64,000 nt of DNA from Burkholderiaceae bacterium (GCA_019635275.1 JAHBZV010000004.1:62001-126000); one strand, 5' to 3'. Positions 25,060 through 34,344 are shown, numbered from the stretch's first letter. Numbers and translations: made by a program. Notes: generated by a model not told the origin, from the sequence alone.

Positions 25060-25677
25060 CTAGAAGCCCACCGACAGCCCGACCAGCGCCTCGCCCTGCG
25101 TGAACGTGTCGCCCCTGATCGAGACCACGCAGCCGCCCGAGCAGAAGAGGCCTCCTTGGTTGTCGACGAGGGTGACGTAGCCGCGCCCTTCGATGCGCAG
25201 CGCGACGCGCTCGCCGAGCAGCCACTGGTATCCGACACCGACGTTCAGCGACGGTCGCCACTCGCTCGAAAAGCCGCCCAGGCCCGGACTGAACAGCGTC
25301 GCCCCGACGCCGCCGACCACGTAGGGACCGCGGCCGATGGGGCCATCGAAGAAGTTCGTGCCGCCCAGGTGCAGGTAGGTCACCGACACCGCACGGCCAT
25401 CGAGCACCGACGAGGGCGCCGCGGGCAGCGTGCGGACCGCGAACTTCGAACCCTGGTGGCCGACGAAGAGCTGGAGCTGCCGGTTTCCGTCGAGAGGCCA
25501 GTCGACGCTTGCCGAGACCGAGCCGGCGTTGGCCACGTCGATCGATCGGCCCGTGGTCGAGTCGGCGAAGCTGCCGCCGCCACGATAGCCGCCGTACACG
25601 GTCAGCGCGCCGCCCTCGGCGATGGCTGCGGCGGGCAACGCCGACAGCGCGGCGGCCAGGAAAATCGAAGCACGCAT
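25060..25677 (-). CDS. Outer-membrane beta-barrel protein (OmpW/OmpA-barrel-like)
   Basis: The 205-residue protein has a signal peptide (ASIFLAAALSALPAAAIA) and alternating amphipathic strands. It ends in LVGLSVGF, the C-terminal aromatic signature for outer-membrane insertion. Features include VYGGYRGGGSFADSTTGR and GPYVVGGVGATLF. A Cys pair (FCSGGC) lies in one loop. GGGAG precedes ATG 25677. The exact role is unknown; it is probably a small eight-stranded barrel. Confidence 0.8.
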   Translation of the reverse strand: MRASIFLAAALSALPAAAIAEGGALTVYGGYRGGGSFADSTTGRSIDVANAGSVSASVDWPLDGNRQLQLFVGHQGSKFAVRTLPAAPSSVLDGRAVSVTYLHLGGTNFFDGPIGRGPYVVGGVGATLFSPGLGGFSSEWRPSLNVGVGYQWLLGERVALRIEGRGYVTLVDNQGGLFCSGGCVVSIRGDTFTQGEALVGLSVGF

Positions 25678-25859
25678 GGGTGGTCTCCCGGGCGCATCGG
25701 AAATGATCGGCCCCAAGGGTGGAGCAAGAGCAATCGATCATAGGCAGCCCGGGTGCACCGTGCGGATCGACCGGTGCTCGCCGGTCGGCGGCCGCCGCTC
25801 GCCGGTCGCCGCGGGACTGGCGCGCGCTGCGGGCCGCGCCGGGCGCGCGGTGGAGCCAG

Positions 25860-26729
25860 TTACCGTTCCCCCTGGCCCGTCCTCTTGCCGCGCCACCACG
25901 ACGCGCGAACCATTCCGAGCCCCGCAAGCCCCAACCCGAACAGCGCAGGCACCGACGGCTCCGGCACGACGGCCAGGTTGCCGTACATGTAGTCGTACGC
26001 CGCCGTGCCGTAGCGCGCCGAACTCCCGTCCCAATACCTGGAGACCAAGGCATAGACGTCGACGGTGAACGTGTAGGTCGTGTCGACGGCGAGGAGTTCG
26101 GAATCGCGGCCATAGAAGAAGGTGGAGAGCGCCAATCCGTCGTCGTCGAGGCCGTCGAGGTCGACTTCGAGGATCTGCGGCTTGTCGTCGCCGACCCACA
26201 GGCCCGTGCCGGTCACGTAGGACCTGAGGTAGAGCATCACGTAGTCGCCCCCGGACGATCCGGGGGCTGGTATGTGCCCTTCCGCTTCCGGAAAGGCCGT
26301 CGCGCTCGCGAACCCCCCTGCCGTCGCGACGACCTGAGCCACCGGGATCTCCGACGCCTCGGTCCTGTGGATCTGGAAGTCGGCGCTGATGCGCGTGACG
26401 TGCGCCGCCATGCGCCGCTCGCCTGGTCCGCCCGAGGTGACGACGGTGGTCGATCCGTCGCGCAGCATCAGCGTGTTGTCGCCGAGGTTGAAGTAGCTCG
26501 TCGGGACGACCGTGCCCGTCGAGCCGGCCGCAGTGTCGATCCGGTCGAAGTACCAGCTCGCGGAAGCTGCCGTGCCGCCGATCCAGTCGATCACGTAGGC
26601 GTTTGCCGAGGTAGGATGGACAGCCCCCAGCAGGATCGCGGCGAGCAAGCCTCGCCGAACAGCCCTGACCGGACTCGCCCGAAGCGCCGCGCCCAATGCG
26701 GCCGCTGCAGTCGCCTTCATCGCCTTCAT
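25860..26729 (-). CDS. PEP-CTERM sorting-domain protein
   Basis: The 289-residue protein starts at ATG 26729 behind GGAAGG, with an extended signal sequence ending near TSANA. Its C-terminus is VVPEPSVPALFGLGLAGLGM, then a basic cluster WWRGKR. The mature body is Thr/Ser/Gly-rich and beta-like. It is divergent from another PEP-CTERM gene at 26965 and shares a 235-base promoter region with it, so both may respond to the same signal. Confidence 0.87.
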   Translation of the reverse strand: MKAMKATAAAALGAALRASPVRAVRRGLLAAILLGAVHPTSANAYVIDWIGGTAASASWYFDRIDTAAGSTGTVVPTSYFNLGDNTLMLRDGSTTVVTSGGPGERRMAAHVTRISADFQIHRTEASEIPVAQVVATAGGFASATAFPEAEGHIPAPGSSGGDYVMLYLRSYVTGTGLWVGDDKPQILEVDLDGLDDDGLALSTFFYGRDSELLAVDTTYTFTVDVYALVSRYWDGSSARYGTAAYDYMYGNLAVVPEPSVPALFGLGLAGLGMVRASWWRGKRTGQGER

Positions 26730-26838
26730 CGCCCTTCCCCCACAGTGAACGCCTCGGTGCGGCGGATCGCGGGGCGGATCCCGGCACCCGCGAAACGCGC
26801 TCTGCGACTGCATTGAAAACCGATCCGGGGCGCGCGAT

Positions 26839-26852
26839 TTGCCGCAGGTCAA
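26839..26852. promoter_or_regulatory. Possible FNR/ANR-like box between the divergent PEP-CTERM genes
   Basis: TTGCC-GCAG-GTCAA keeps the TTG...CAA frame and the GCAG core also seen at 20041-20054, but the inner half-site bases are weak. It sits in the shared promoter region. Confidence 0.3.
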
Positions 26853-26964
26853 GGCCACGTCACGGGATCGGCGTAAAAAGGCTCCACGCGGAGTCGTCGG
26901 CGAGAAGGGCCGCGCGTTCGCGCCCCCCGCCGCCGCTACCGATCGGACCGAATCGGAGGCTTCG

Positions 26965-27783
26965 ATGAAACGCGCACTTCGCCTGCTGCTGCCCTTGCTG
27001 GCCGGCCTCTGGACGCCGGTCTCGGCGCTCGCCGCGCCGCAAACGCTGTATTTCAGCTACGACGTGCTGACCGTCCACGACTACGCCGCGGGCACGACGA
27101 CGTCGCCCGGCGGCACCTATTCGGGCTGGGTCACCTGGGACACCGCGGTCGCCGAATCGAGCTTCGACAGCGGGCCTGCCGGGGTACCGCTGCAGGCGAT
27201 CGCCGAATCGATATCCGGGTGCCTGCAGTTGCTCAGCGGATCGTGCGCGCCGGGCGCAGACTTCGGCGGCGGCACGCCGGTCGTCACCGCCTATGCAGTC
27301 GCCAGCCCGATGGGCGTACTGGCGCCGTTCGTGGGCTGGTCGGGAATGGACTACTCCAAGAGGGAGAACTCGGGGTTCGCCGGCACCTACGGGTACGACG
27401 TCTCGAGGAACCAGCAGCAGCAGCTGACGACCTGCACCGACTGCGGCAACTTCGTCGAAGCCGGCCGGAACTTCGCGCTCTACCCTGGCGCCTTCACCAG
27501 CGCGATCTTCGGCGGCGCCTACAACGAGCTGGACCGCGCTCCCGACGTGTCGGCGATCCCCAGTGTCTTCCCGATGAACGTGTTCCTCGATTCGTATGCG
27601 TTCTTCATGAACTGCACGCCGAGTTGCGAGGCGACGTACGCACCCGGCTCGTACAACGTCTTCGGCTCGCTCAAGAGCGCCTACCTCGTGCCCGCCGGCC
27701 ACGTGCCGGAGCCCGCCACGGTGTCGATCCTCGGGCTCGGGCTGGCCGGCCTCGCGCTCGGCCGCCGCCGGCGCATACGGTAG
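26965..27783 (+). CDS. PEP-CTERM sorting-domain protein
   Basis: The 272-residue protein starts at ATG 26965 with GGAGG six bases upstream. It has a signal peptide (RALRLLLPLLAGLWTPVSAL) and a C-terminal VPEPATVSILGLGLAGLAL plus GRRRRIR. The mature part contains several Cys pairs (ISGCLQLLSGSCAPG, TCTDCG, NCTPSCE), suggesting disulfides outside the cytoplasm. It has no known enzymatic motif. Confidence 0.9.
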   Translation: MKRALRLLLPLLAGLWTPVSALAAPQTLYFSYDVLTVHDYAAGTTTSPGGTYSGWVTWDTAVAESSFDSGPAGVPLQAIAESISGCLQLLSGSCAPGADFGGGTPVVTAYAVASPMGVLAPFVGWSGMDYSKRENSGFAGTYGYDVSRNQQQQLTTCTDCGNFVEAGRNFALYPGAFTSAIFGGAYNELDRAPDVSAIPSVFPMNVFLDSYAFFMNCTPSCEATYAPGSYNVFGSLKSAYLVPAGHVPEPATVSILGLGLAGLALGRRRRIR

Positions 27784-27817
27784 GCATCGGCCGCCACTGC
27801 GGCGCGCCTCGCGCCCC

Positions 27818-29227
27818 TCAGCCCGAGGACGGCCAGCGCTCGAGCAGCGGTCGCACCAGCGCGCGCGCGTCGACGCGCGCGCCGATGTGCGCCAGCGTGA
27901 GGAACGAGCCGACCAGCTTGCGGTGCAGGAACATCGTCTGCGGCGGCGGCACCCGCAACAGGCCCTGGCGGAACCCGAGGTCGAAGCCCACGGCGCGAGA
28001 GCGCGACGGCAGGTCGGACGCCGCGAAGTCGTAGCGGCCGCGGTGCCGCAGCGGTTCGCACACCAGCATGATGAGGTCGGTGGTGGCCTCGATCAGCCGG
28101 GGCGGATCGCCGGCCGCTGCATAGCCGATCTCGACCGCGTGGCGTGCGACGGCCGCGCGGTCGCCGGCGATCACCGCCCGCGTGATCCGCGCGTAGGCCG
28201 CGACGAACGCCTCGTCGAAATGCATCGTCGCGCCGAAGTCCAGCAGCACCACCTTGCCGGTGTCCGGTTGCCACAGGTAGTTGGCGAAGTTCGGGTCGGT
28301 CTGCATCGTGCGGAACTCGAACAGCTCCCGGAACATCAGCCGCTCGAGCACGGTGCCGACCGCATCGCGCCGGGCCTGCGGGACGCCGGGCGCGGCGAGC
28401 GTCTCGAGCGGCTCGCCCTCCATGAAGTCCATCGCCAGGATCCGCGCGGTGGTCAGGTCGCGGTGCGTGCGCGGCACGAGCAGCCCGGGCTCGTCGGCGA
28501 CCAGCTTCGCGTAGCGCTCGAGCGACGCGGCCTCGGCGAGGTAGTCCGCCTCCTGCGCGAGCTGGCGCGTCGCCTCGGCGGCGATCGCCGGGATGTCGGC
28601 GTCGCCGGGGAAGACCTTGAGCAGGCGCAGCACCGCGGCGACGTTGTCGACGTCACCCTTGATCGAGCGCGCGACGCCGGGATACTGGATCTTCAGTGCC
28701 AGGTCGCGACGGTCGACGGTGCGCGCGCGATGCACCTGGCCGATCGAGGCGGCGGCGATCGGCGTCTCGTCGAAGCGCTCGAAGCGCCGCTCCCAGCCCT
28801 TGCCGTACTCGCGGCCGAGCACGCGGCGCAGCTGGGCCAGCGGCATCGGCGCGGCCTGCGAGCGCAGGATCGCGAGCGCCTGCGTGAACTCCGGCGGCAG
28901 CAGGTCGGCGCCCTGCAGCGAGATCATCTGACCGAGCTTCATCGCGCCACCGCGCAGGCGCGCGAGGCGCGCCGCGAGGCGGCGCGCGTTGTCGGCGGAG
29001 AGGAACGCGCTCGTAGTGTCGCCGCCCCCGCCGGTTGCTGCCTTGTCGGCGACGAAGCGGCGCACGCCTTCGGCCAGCCCGCCCAGTGCGAGCTCGCCCG
29101 CGGCCAGCGCAACGCTGGCGAGGCGGCCGATCCGCGTCTGCGGAACGCGCGAAGCCGCCTCGCTCGCGGGCGGCGCGGTGAGGCGACGACCGCGTGAATC
29201 GCCCGGGGGGTCGCGACGATTGGCCAT
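27818..29227 (-). CDS. ABC1/UbiB-family atypical kinase
   Basis: The 469-residue protein shows ABC1 hallmarks: a KxGQ-type segment MKLGQMISLQG, the Ala-rich loop AAASIGQVHRA in place of a glycine loop, the Lys strand LALKIQYPGV, the metal-binding DPNFANYLW and the DFG-like LLDFGA. The family supports ubiquinone synthesis and lipid metabolism through unusual ATPase activity. The first 90 residues are a divergent N-terminal extension. Start ATG 29227 is chosen; longer readings run into non-conserved sequence. It is followed upstream by the Prim-Pol gene in the same direction (32-base gap). Confidence 0.87.
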   Translation of the reverse strand: MANRRDPPGDSRGRRLTAPPASEAASRVPQTRIGRLASVALAAGELALGGLAEGVRRFVADKAATGGGGDTTSAFLSADNARRLAARLARLRGGAMKLGQMISLQGADLLPPEFTQALAILRSQAAPMPLAQLRRVLGREYGKGWERRFERFDETPIAAASIGQVHRARTVDRRDLALKIQYPGVARSIKGDVDNVAAVLRLLKVFPGDADIPAIAAEATRQLAQEADYLAEAASLERYAKLVADEPGLLVPRTHRDLTTARILAMDFMEGEPLETLAAPGVPQARRDAVGTVLERLMFRELFEFRTMQTDPNFANYLWQPDTGKVVLLDFGATMHFDEAFVAAYARITRAVIAGDRAAVARHAVEIGYAAAGDPPRLIEATTDLIMLVCEPLRHRGRYDFAASDLPSRSRAVGFDLGFRQGLLRVPPPQTMFLHRKLVGSFLTLAHIGARVDARALVRPLLERWPSSG

Positions 29228-29259
29228 GCGGTGGCTGACGGGCGCGCGGCGTGCCGGCG

Positions 29260-30048
29260 TCACGCGCCGCGCGCGTGCGTGCGCGCGATGCTGGCCACCG
29301 TCGTCGCGACCTCGTCGTCGGGCAACGGCGGGCGGCAGCGCTGCCGGTTCCAGCTGAGCAGCAGCTCGAGCACCACCTGCGGATCGACCTCGTGCCACAG
29401 CAGGTGTCCGGCCAGCGACGCGATCGTCGCGTTGCGCGCCCCCTCGGCGACGCCTTCGCCGACCAGCCGACGCCAGTGCGGCAGCGGGTGCCCGGTGTGC
29501 GCGGCAGGTCCGGACAAGACCTGCCGCAGCCACTGCGGCATCGGCGCCGCGCCGAGCGCCTCGGGGCCTCGCCCCTCGCGCCAGCGATACGGCCGGCCGT
29601 TCGGGTGGATCGACGGCGGCGCGACGACCACGCCGCCGTCTCCGCGCAGGTCGAGCCCCTCGCGAAAGCCCGCCCGGTTCGGGATCGGCTCGCCGTAGTG
29701 CCTGAAGTACAGGTGGCGCCCGCCTCCGCCCGTCAGGCACTCGAGCGTGGGCTCGAGCGGCGCGAACTCGCGCTCGAGTGCGGCCAGGCTCGCGTCGCCG
29801 CCGTGCCCCGCATCGACGTCCAGCACCAGCAGGCCCGAGACTGCGCCGGTGACGATGCCGACGTTGGCGTCGGGCCAGCGCCGGAACCACTGTTCGACCT
29901 CGCCGGCCGTCGCACGGCGGCCCTGGTACGTCGTCCAGCGCACCAGCGGCCGCTTGCCGCGCGGCTGCATCGGCGCTACCGACCAGCCGAGCGACAGGTA
30001 ACGCAGCGCCGCCGCCCTCGCGTCCGGATCGATCGCTGCGTCTGCCAT
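29260..30048 (-). CDS. Stand-alone bifunctional DNA primase/polymerase (Prim-Pol) with PriCT-like tail
   Basis: The 262-residue protein has an archaeo-eukaryotic primase core: LGWSVAPMQPRGKRP near the N-terminus, the metal-binding DxD in VLDVDAGHGG, GGRHLYFRH, and LRGDGGVVVAPPSIHPNGR. A C-terminal segment (GARNATIASLAGHLL; LPDDEVATTVASIA) resembles PriCT-1. Such domains are normally fused to helicases or carried on phages and plasmids; here no helicase follows. It may be a relic or a repurposed repair/translesion primase. ATG 30048 is chosen for the MADAAIDP start. Confidence 0.82.
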   Translation of the reverse strand: MADAAIDPDARAAALRYLSLGWSVAPMQPRGKRPLVRWTTYQGRRATAGEVEQWFRRWPDANVGIVTGAVSGLLVLDVDAGHGGDASLAALEREFAPLEPTLECLTGGGGRHLYFRHYGEPIPNRAGFREGLDLRGDGGVVVAPPSIHPNGRPYRWREGRGPEALGAAPMPQWLRQVLSGPAAHTGHPLPHWRRLVGEGVAEGARNATIASLAGHLLWHEVDPQVVLELLLSWNRQRCRPPLPDDEVATTVASIARTHARGA

Positions 30049-30093
30049 GCGCCGATCGTAGACGAGCTTGCCCGGCCGCGCCACGCGAGCGGG

Positions 30094-32775
30094 CTAGCGC
30101 AGCGCCAGCCGCGCGACCACGGTGTCGCCGTCCGGACCGCTCTCGATGCGAAAGCCCAGCGAGCGGGCAAGACCGATCATCGACTCGTTCGACGCCAGCA
30201 CCAGCCCCTTGATCTCGGCGGTCCCGCGGCTACGGCAGTAATCGATGATCTTCTTCATCAGCATGCTGCCCAGGCCCTTGCCCTTCAGGTCGGAGCGCAC
30301 CAGCACCGCGAACTCGGCTGACTCGTTGTCGGGATCGGTCACGGTGCGCACGACGCCGAGCGTCTCGGGCTCGCCGTGCTCGTCGGGCGCGGTCGCGATG
30401 AACGCCATCTCGCGGTCGTAGTCGACCTGCGTGAGGCGCGCCATCTGCGCGTGACGCAGCTCGCGAACGTAGCTGAAGAAGCGCAATCTCAGGTCTTCCG
30501 GCGACATCCGCGCAATCAGCGCGTGGTGCGCAGGCTCGTCCTCGGGACGGATCGGCCGCAGCAGGATGTCGCGACCGTCGCGCAGCCGCGCCGGCTGCTC
30601 GAGCCCCTTCGGGTACGGGCGGATCGCGAGCCGGCTCGCGCGGCCCGCGAGTGCCTGCACCCGCATGTGCGCGTCGATGCAGACGACGCCGCGCTCGTCG
30701 GCGAACAGCGGGTTGATGTCGAGCTCGACGAGCTCCGGCATGTCGACGATCATCTGCGACACCTTGACCAGCGCGAGGCACAGCGCATCGATGTCGGCGG
30801 CCGGGCGGTCGCGGTGCGACTGCAGCAGCCGGTCGATGCGGGTGCGCGAGATCAGCTCGCGCGCGAGCGGCAGGTTCAGCGGCGGGAAGCCCACCGCGTG
30901 GTCGCCGAGCAGCTCGACCGCGCGACCGCCCTCGCCGAACACGATCACCGGGCCGAACAGCGGATCGCTGGTGACTGCCACGAACAGCTGGCGCGCGTTC
31001 GTGCGCGGCACCATCCGTTGCAGCGTGAAGCCGGCGATGCGCGCCGCGGGCATCAGCTCGCCAATCCGCTTGACCATCCCGGCCGCGGCGGCGCGCACCT
31101 CGTCGGCGCTCTCCAGGTGCAGCGCCACGCCCCCGACGTCCCAGCGATGCGCGATGTCCGGCGAGAGCACCGCCAGCGCCAGCGGAAATCCGGTCTCGCC
31201 GGCGACGGCGACGGCCTGGTCGACCGATTCGGCGATGCGGGTCGCGACCACCGGGATGCCGTAGGCGGCGAGCGCCGCCTTGGCGTCGGGCTCGGTCATC
31301 AGGCCGTCGCCGCGCCCCAGCGCGCGCTCGACGATCGCCCGTGCGGCGGCGACGTCGGGCTGGAACTCGCTGGGCAGCGACGGCGGCGTCTGCATCAGCA
31401 TCTCCTGGTTGCGATGGAAGTTCATCACGTGCAGGAACGCCTTGACCGCGCTCGACGGCGTGTCGTAGGTCGGCAGGCCCGCCTCGGCGAACAGGCGGCG
31501 CGCCTGCTCCATCGCGCCGGCGCCGACCCAGCTGGTGAGGATTCGGGCGCTGCTCAGCTCGCGCGCGACGCCGATCACCGCCTGCGCGATCTCCTCGCTC
31601 GGCGTGGTCGCCGTGGGCGCGTGCACGACCAGCACCGCGTTGACGCCGGAGTCGGCGAGAACCGTCTTCAGGCACTGCGCATAGCGCTGCGCCGAGGCGT
31701 TGACGCCGAGGTCGAGCGGGTTGCAGGCCGCTGCGCCCTCGGGCAGCGCCGCGGCGAGCTTCGAGCAGGTCTCGGGGGACAGTTGCGCGCAACGGCCGCC
31801 GCCCAGGCGAAGCTCGTCGACGGCCATCACGCCGGTGCCGCCGCCGTTGTGCAGGATGGCCAGGTGCTCGCCGCGAACCGTCCGCGCGCGCCCCAGCGTC
31901 TCGACCGCCGCGAACAGCTCGTCGATGTCGTACACGCGCAGGATGCCGGCGCGGCGCAGCGCCGCGTCGAACACCTCGTCGGGGCGCACCAGCACGCCGC
32001 GCGGCGCGGTCGAAGCGTCGTCGCACAGGCCGTCGGCGCGCCCCGACTTGACCGCCAGCACCGGCTTGTTGCGCGCGGCCGCGCGCGCGGCCGCCATGAA
32101 GTTGCGACGCTCGCGGATCTCGTCGATGTAGAGGAGGATCGCGCCGGTGTCGGGATCGGTGGCCAGGTAGTCGAGCACGTCGCCGAAGTCGACGTCCACG
32201 CTGTCACCCAGCGCGACGAAGTGCGAGAAGCCGATCCCCTTCGCGCGCGCCCAGTCGAGCACCGCGGTGCAGATCGCCCCGGACTGCGAGACGAACGCGA
32301 GCCGCCCGGGAAGCGCGCCGACGTGGCTCAGGCTGGCGTTCAGCCCGGTGTGCGGCGCCAGAACGCCGAGGCTGCCCGGGCCGAGCAGGCGCATGCCGTG
32401 GCGCCTGGCGGCCTCGACCGCCGCGTCGCGCAGGCTGCGCCCGTCGGCAGCGCGCCGCCGCGCCAGACCGTCGTTGACGATGACCGCCACGGCGGTGCCG
32501 CGCGCGCCGAGCGCGTCGATCACGACCGGCACCGTTTCGTCGGGGCTGCAGACCACCGCCAGCTCGGGTGTCTCGGGCAGGCTGGCGACGTCGGGATACG
32601 CGAGCACGCCCGCAACCGCGTGGTACTTCGGGTTCACGGGCATGATCGGGCCGGCGATGCCGCCGTCGAGCAGATTGCGCATCAGCACGTTGCCGACGTG
32701 GCGCGGCGCGTTCGACGCGCCGATCACGGCGACCGATCGCGGTTCGAACAGCTGGACCAGGTTGCGCACGCTCAT
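30094..32775 (-). CDS. Pat/PatZ-like protein lysine acetyltransferase (acyl-CoA synthetase-like plus GNAT)
   Basis: The 893-residue protein has a CoA-binding Rossmann domain (SVAVIGASNAPRHVGNVLMR), succinyl-CoA-ligase-like domains to about residue 470, an ATP-grasp region with VELDINPLF near residue 700, and a C-terminal GNAT domain from about 740 (LLRPIRPEDEPAHHALIARM; acetyl-CoA loop RSDLKGKGLGSMLM). This order matches Pka/PatZ, which acetylates metabolic enzymes such as acetyl-CoA synthetase. It appears monocistronic. Confidence 0.9.
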   Translation of the reverse strand: MSVRNLVQLFEPRSVAVIGASNAPRHVGNVLMRNLLDGGIAGPIMPVNPKYHAVAGVLAYPDVASLPETPELAVVCSPDETVPVVIDALGARGTAVAVIVNDGLARRRAADGRSLRDAAVEAARRHGMRLLGPGSLGVLAPHTGLNASLSHVGALPGRLAFVSQSGAICTAVLDWARAKGIGFSHFVALGDSVDVDFGDVLDYLATDPDTGAILLYIDEIRERRNFMAAARAAARNKPVLAVKSGRADGLCDDASTAPRGVLVRPDEVFDAALRRAGILRVYDIDELFAAVETLGRARTVRGEHLAILHNGGGTGVMAVDELRLGGGRCAQLSPETCSKLAAALPEGAAACNPLDLGVNASAQRYAQCLKTVLADSGVNAVLVVHAPTATTPSEEIAQAVIGVARELSSARILTSWVGAGAMEQARRLFAEAGLPTYDTPSSAVKAFLHVMNFHRNQEMLMQTPPSLPSEFQPDVAAARAIVERALGRGDGLMTEPDAKAALAAYGIPVVATRIAESVDQAVAVAGETGFPLALAVLSPDIAHRWDVGGVALHLESADEVRAAAAGMVKRIGELMPAARIAGFTLQRMVPRTNARQLFVAVTSDPLFGPVIVFGEGGRAVELLGDHAVGFPPLNLPLARELISRTRIDRLLQSHRDRPAADIDALCLALVKVSQMIVDMPELVELDINPLFADERGVVCIDAHMRVQALAGRASRLAIRPYPKGLEQPARLRDGRDILLRPIRPEDEPAHHALIARMSPEDLRLRFFSYVRELRHAQMARLTQVDYDREMAFIATAPDEHGEPETLGVVRTVTDPDNESAEFAVLVRSDLKGKGLGSMLMKKIIDYCRSRGTAEIKGLVLASNESMIGLARSLGFRIESGPDGDTVVARLALR

Positions 32776-32809
32776 GCGGTCAATGATACGGGGCGGCGGC
32801 GCGCCGACC

Positions 32810-32815
32810 TATACT
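32810..32815 (+). promoter_or_regulatory. -10 element of the Mrr-like gene; likely leaderless start
   Basis: TATACT ends seven bases before the ATG at 32823 with no ribosome site between, so transcription would begin at about the start codon. No good -35 is seen at 17 bases. Confidence 0.45.
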
Positions 32816-32822
32816 TGCGCCC

Positions 32823-33428
32823 ATGAAATTCGAGATGGCCCCCAATTCGCTGTTCGCGATCCTGCTGCGCTCGCGATGGTGGATCAGCTTCGCGGTCGCT
32901 GCCGCCTTCGTCGCGGCCGCTCGCGCGCTGCTGCCGCCCGACTACTTCGTCGTCGGCGCGATCGGCGCGCTTCCGTTCCTGGTGATAGGTTGCATCGCCG
33001 CCTGGCGTCAGTGGCGAGCGCCCGATCCGCGCCGTGTCGCCGAGTCGCTCGATGCGATCCGGGCGATGCCCTGGAGCGCCTTCTCGAAGGCGATCGAGGA
33101 AGCGTTCCGCCGCGACGGCTACACGGTCGCTGCTCATCCGCGGCCCGCCGCCGACTACGAGCTCAGCCGCAACGGGCGCGTGTCGCTGGTGGCCTGCAAG
33201 CGCTGGAAAGCCGCGCGAATCGGCGTCGAGCCGCTGCGCGAGTTGCGCGCCGCGAAGGACCAGAGCAAGGCCGACGAGTGCATCTACGTCACCGCCGGCG
33301 AGCTGACCGACACCGCGCAGGCGTTCGCCGCGGGCCATGGCGTTCGACTGCTGCAGGGCGCCGAGCTTGCGGCGCTGATGCCGCTCAGCCCGACGTCGTC
33401 GCGCGCCTCGCGCGCTGCACGAGGCTGA
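32823..33428 (+). CDS. Membrane-anchored Mrr/restriction-endonuclease-like protein
   Basis: The 201-residue protein has two N-terminal membrane helices (about residues 19-37 and 41-59). A cytoplasmic Mrr-like domain follows: AFSKAIEEAFRRDGYTV, then ADYELSRNGRVSLVACKRWK. The Asp and Lys of the PD-(D/E)xK core are present, but the usual Glu/Gln before the Lys motif is Ala (VACK), so catalysis is uncertain. It ends convergently inside the DUF808 gene. It may degrade or sense DNA at the membrane, or be a non-catalytic relative. Confidence 0.75.
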   Translation: MKFEMAPNSLFAILLRSRWWISFAVAAAFVAAARALLPPDYFVVGAIGALPFLVIGCIAAWRQWRAPDPRRVAESLDAIRAMPWSAFSKAIEEAFRRDGYTVAAHPRPAADYELSRNGRVSLVACKRWKAARIGVEPLRELRAAKDQSKADECIYVTAGELTDTAQAFAAGHGVRLLQGAELAALMPLSPTSSRASRAARG

Positions 33429-34344
33429 CGACCAGCGTCGCGATCGCGCCGGCCACGATTCCGACCAACGCGTCGATCGCCAGCGGCACCAACGCCGCGC
33501 CGACGCCGCCCAGGCGCAGCGACGGCTGCGCCCCGTGCGTGACTGCGTCGATCCACTCGTGCAGCCCGGGGATGCCGTGCGCCAGGATTCCCCCGCCGAC
33601 GAGGAACATCGCCGCGGTGCCGGCGACGGACAGCCCCTTCATCATCCACGGCGCCGCCCGGACGATCGCGTCGCCGGCGGCGCGCTTCAGGCGTGCCCAG
33701 GCGCCGGCACCCGGCTGACGCGCCAGGTAGAAGCCGGCGTCGTCGAGCTTGACGATGCCTGCCACGAGGCCGTAGACGCCTGCGGTCATCAGCAGCGCGA
33801 TGCCGGCGAGCACCGCCACGCGCGTGCCGAGATCGGCCGCCGCCACTGCACCCAGCGTGATCACGATGATCTCGGCCGACAGGATGAAGTCGGTGCGCAC
33901 CGCGCCCTTGATCCGTTCCTTCTCGAGCGCGAGCAGGTCGACGGCGGGATCGGACAGCGCCCGGGCCAGTTCCGTGCGGTGCGCGTCCTCACCGGCCTGG
34001 CCTGCCTTGCCCTGCAGCCGCTTGTGCGCCAACTTCTCGAACCCTTCGTAGCACAGGAACAGGCCACCGGCCATCAGCAGCGGCGTCACGCCCCACGGCG
34101 CGAACGCGCTGATCGCGAGCGCCGCGGGAACGAGGATCGCCTTGTTGCGCAGCGAACCCTTCGCGACCGCCCAGACCACCGGCAGTTCGCGATCCGCCTT
34201 GATGCCGGAGACCTGCTGCGCGTTCAGCGCCAGGTCGTCGCCGAGAACGCCCGCCGTCTTCTTCGTGGCGACCTTGGTCAGCGTCGCGACGTCGTCGAGA
34301 ACGCTCGCGATGTCGTCGATCAGGACGAGCAGGCTCGTCGCCAC
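33385..34344 (-). CDS. DUF808/YedI-family membrane protein
   Basis: The 319-residue protein matches the YedI family: LIDDIASVLDDVATLTKVATKKTAGVLGDDLALNA at the start (about residues 8-42) and several membrane helices (LVPAALAISAFAPW, PLLMAGGLFLCYEGFEKLAH and later). The function is unknown in the family. Its 3' end overlaps the Mrr-like gene by 44 bases on the opposite strand. The following cytochrome gene lies one base upstream of its start. Confidence 0.88.
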   Translation of the reverse strand: MATSLLVLIDDIASVLDDVATLTKVATKKTAGVLGDDLALNAQQVSGIKADRELPVVWAVAKGSLRNKAILVPAALAISAFAPWGVTPLLMAGGLFLCYEGFEKLAHKRLQGKAGQAGEDAHRTELARALSDPAVDLLALEKERIKGAVRTDFILSAEIIVITLGAVAAADLGTRVAVLAGIALLMTAGVYGLVAGIVKLDDAGFYLARQPGAGAWARLKRAAGDAIVRAAPWMMKGLSVAGTAAMFLVGGGILAHGIPGLHEWIDAVTHGAQPSLRLGGVGAALVPLAIDALVGIVAGAIATLVVSLVQRARRATTSG

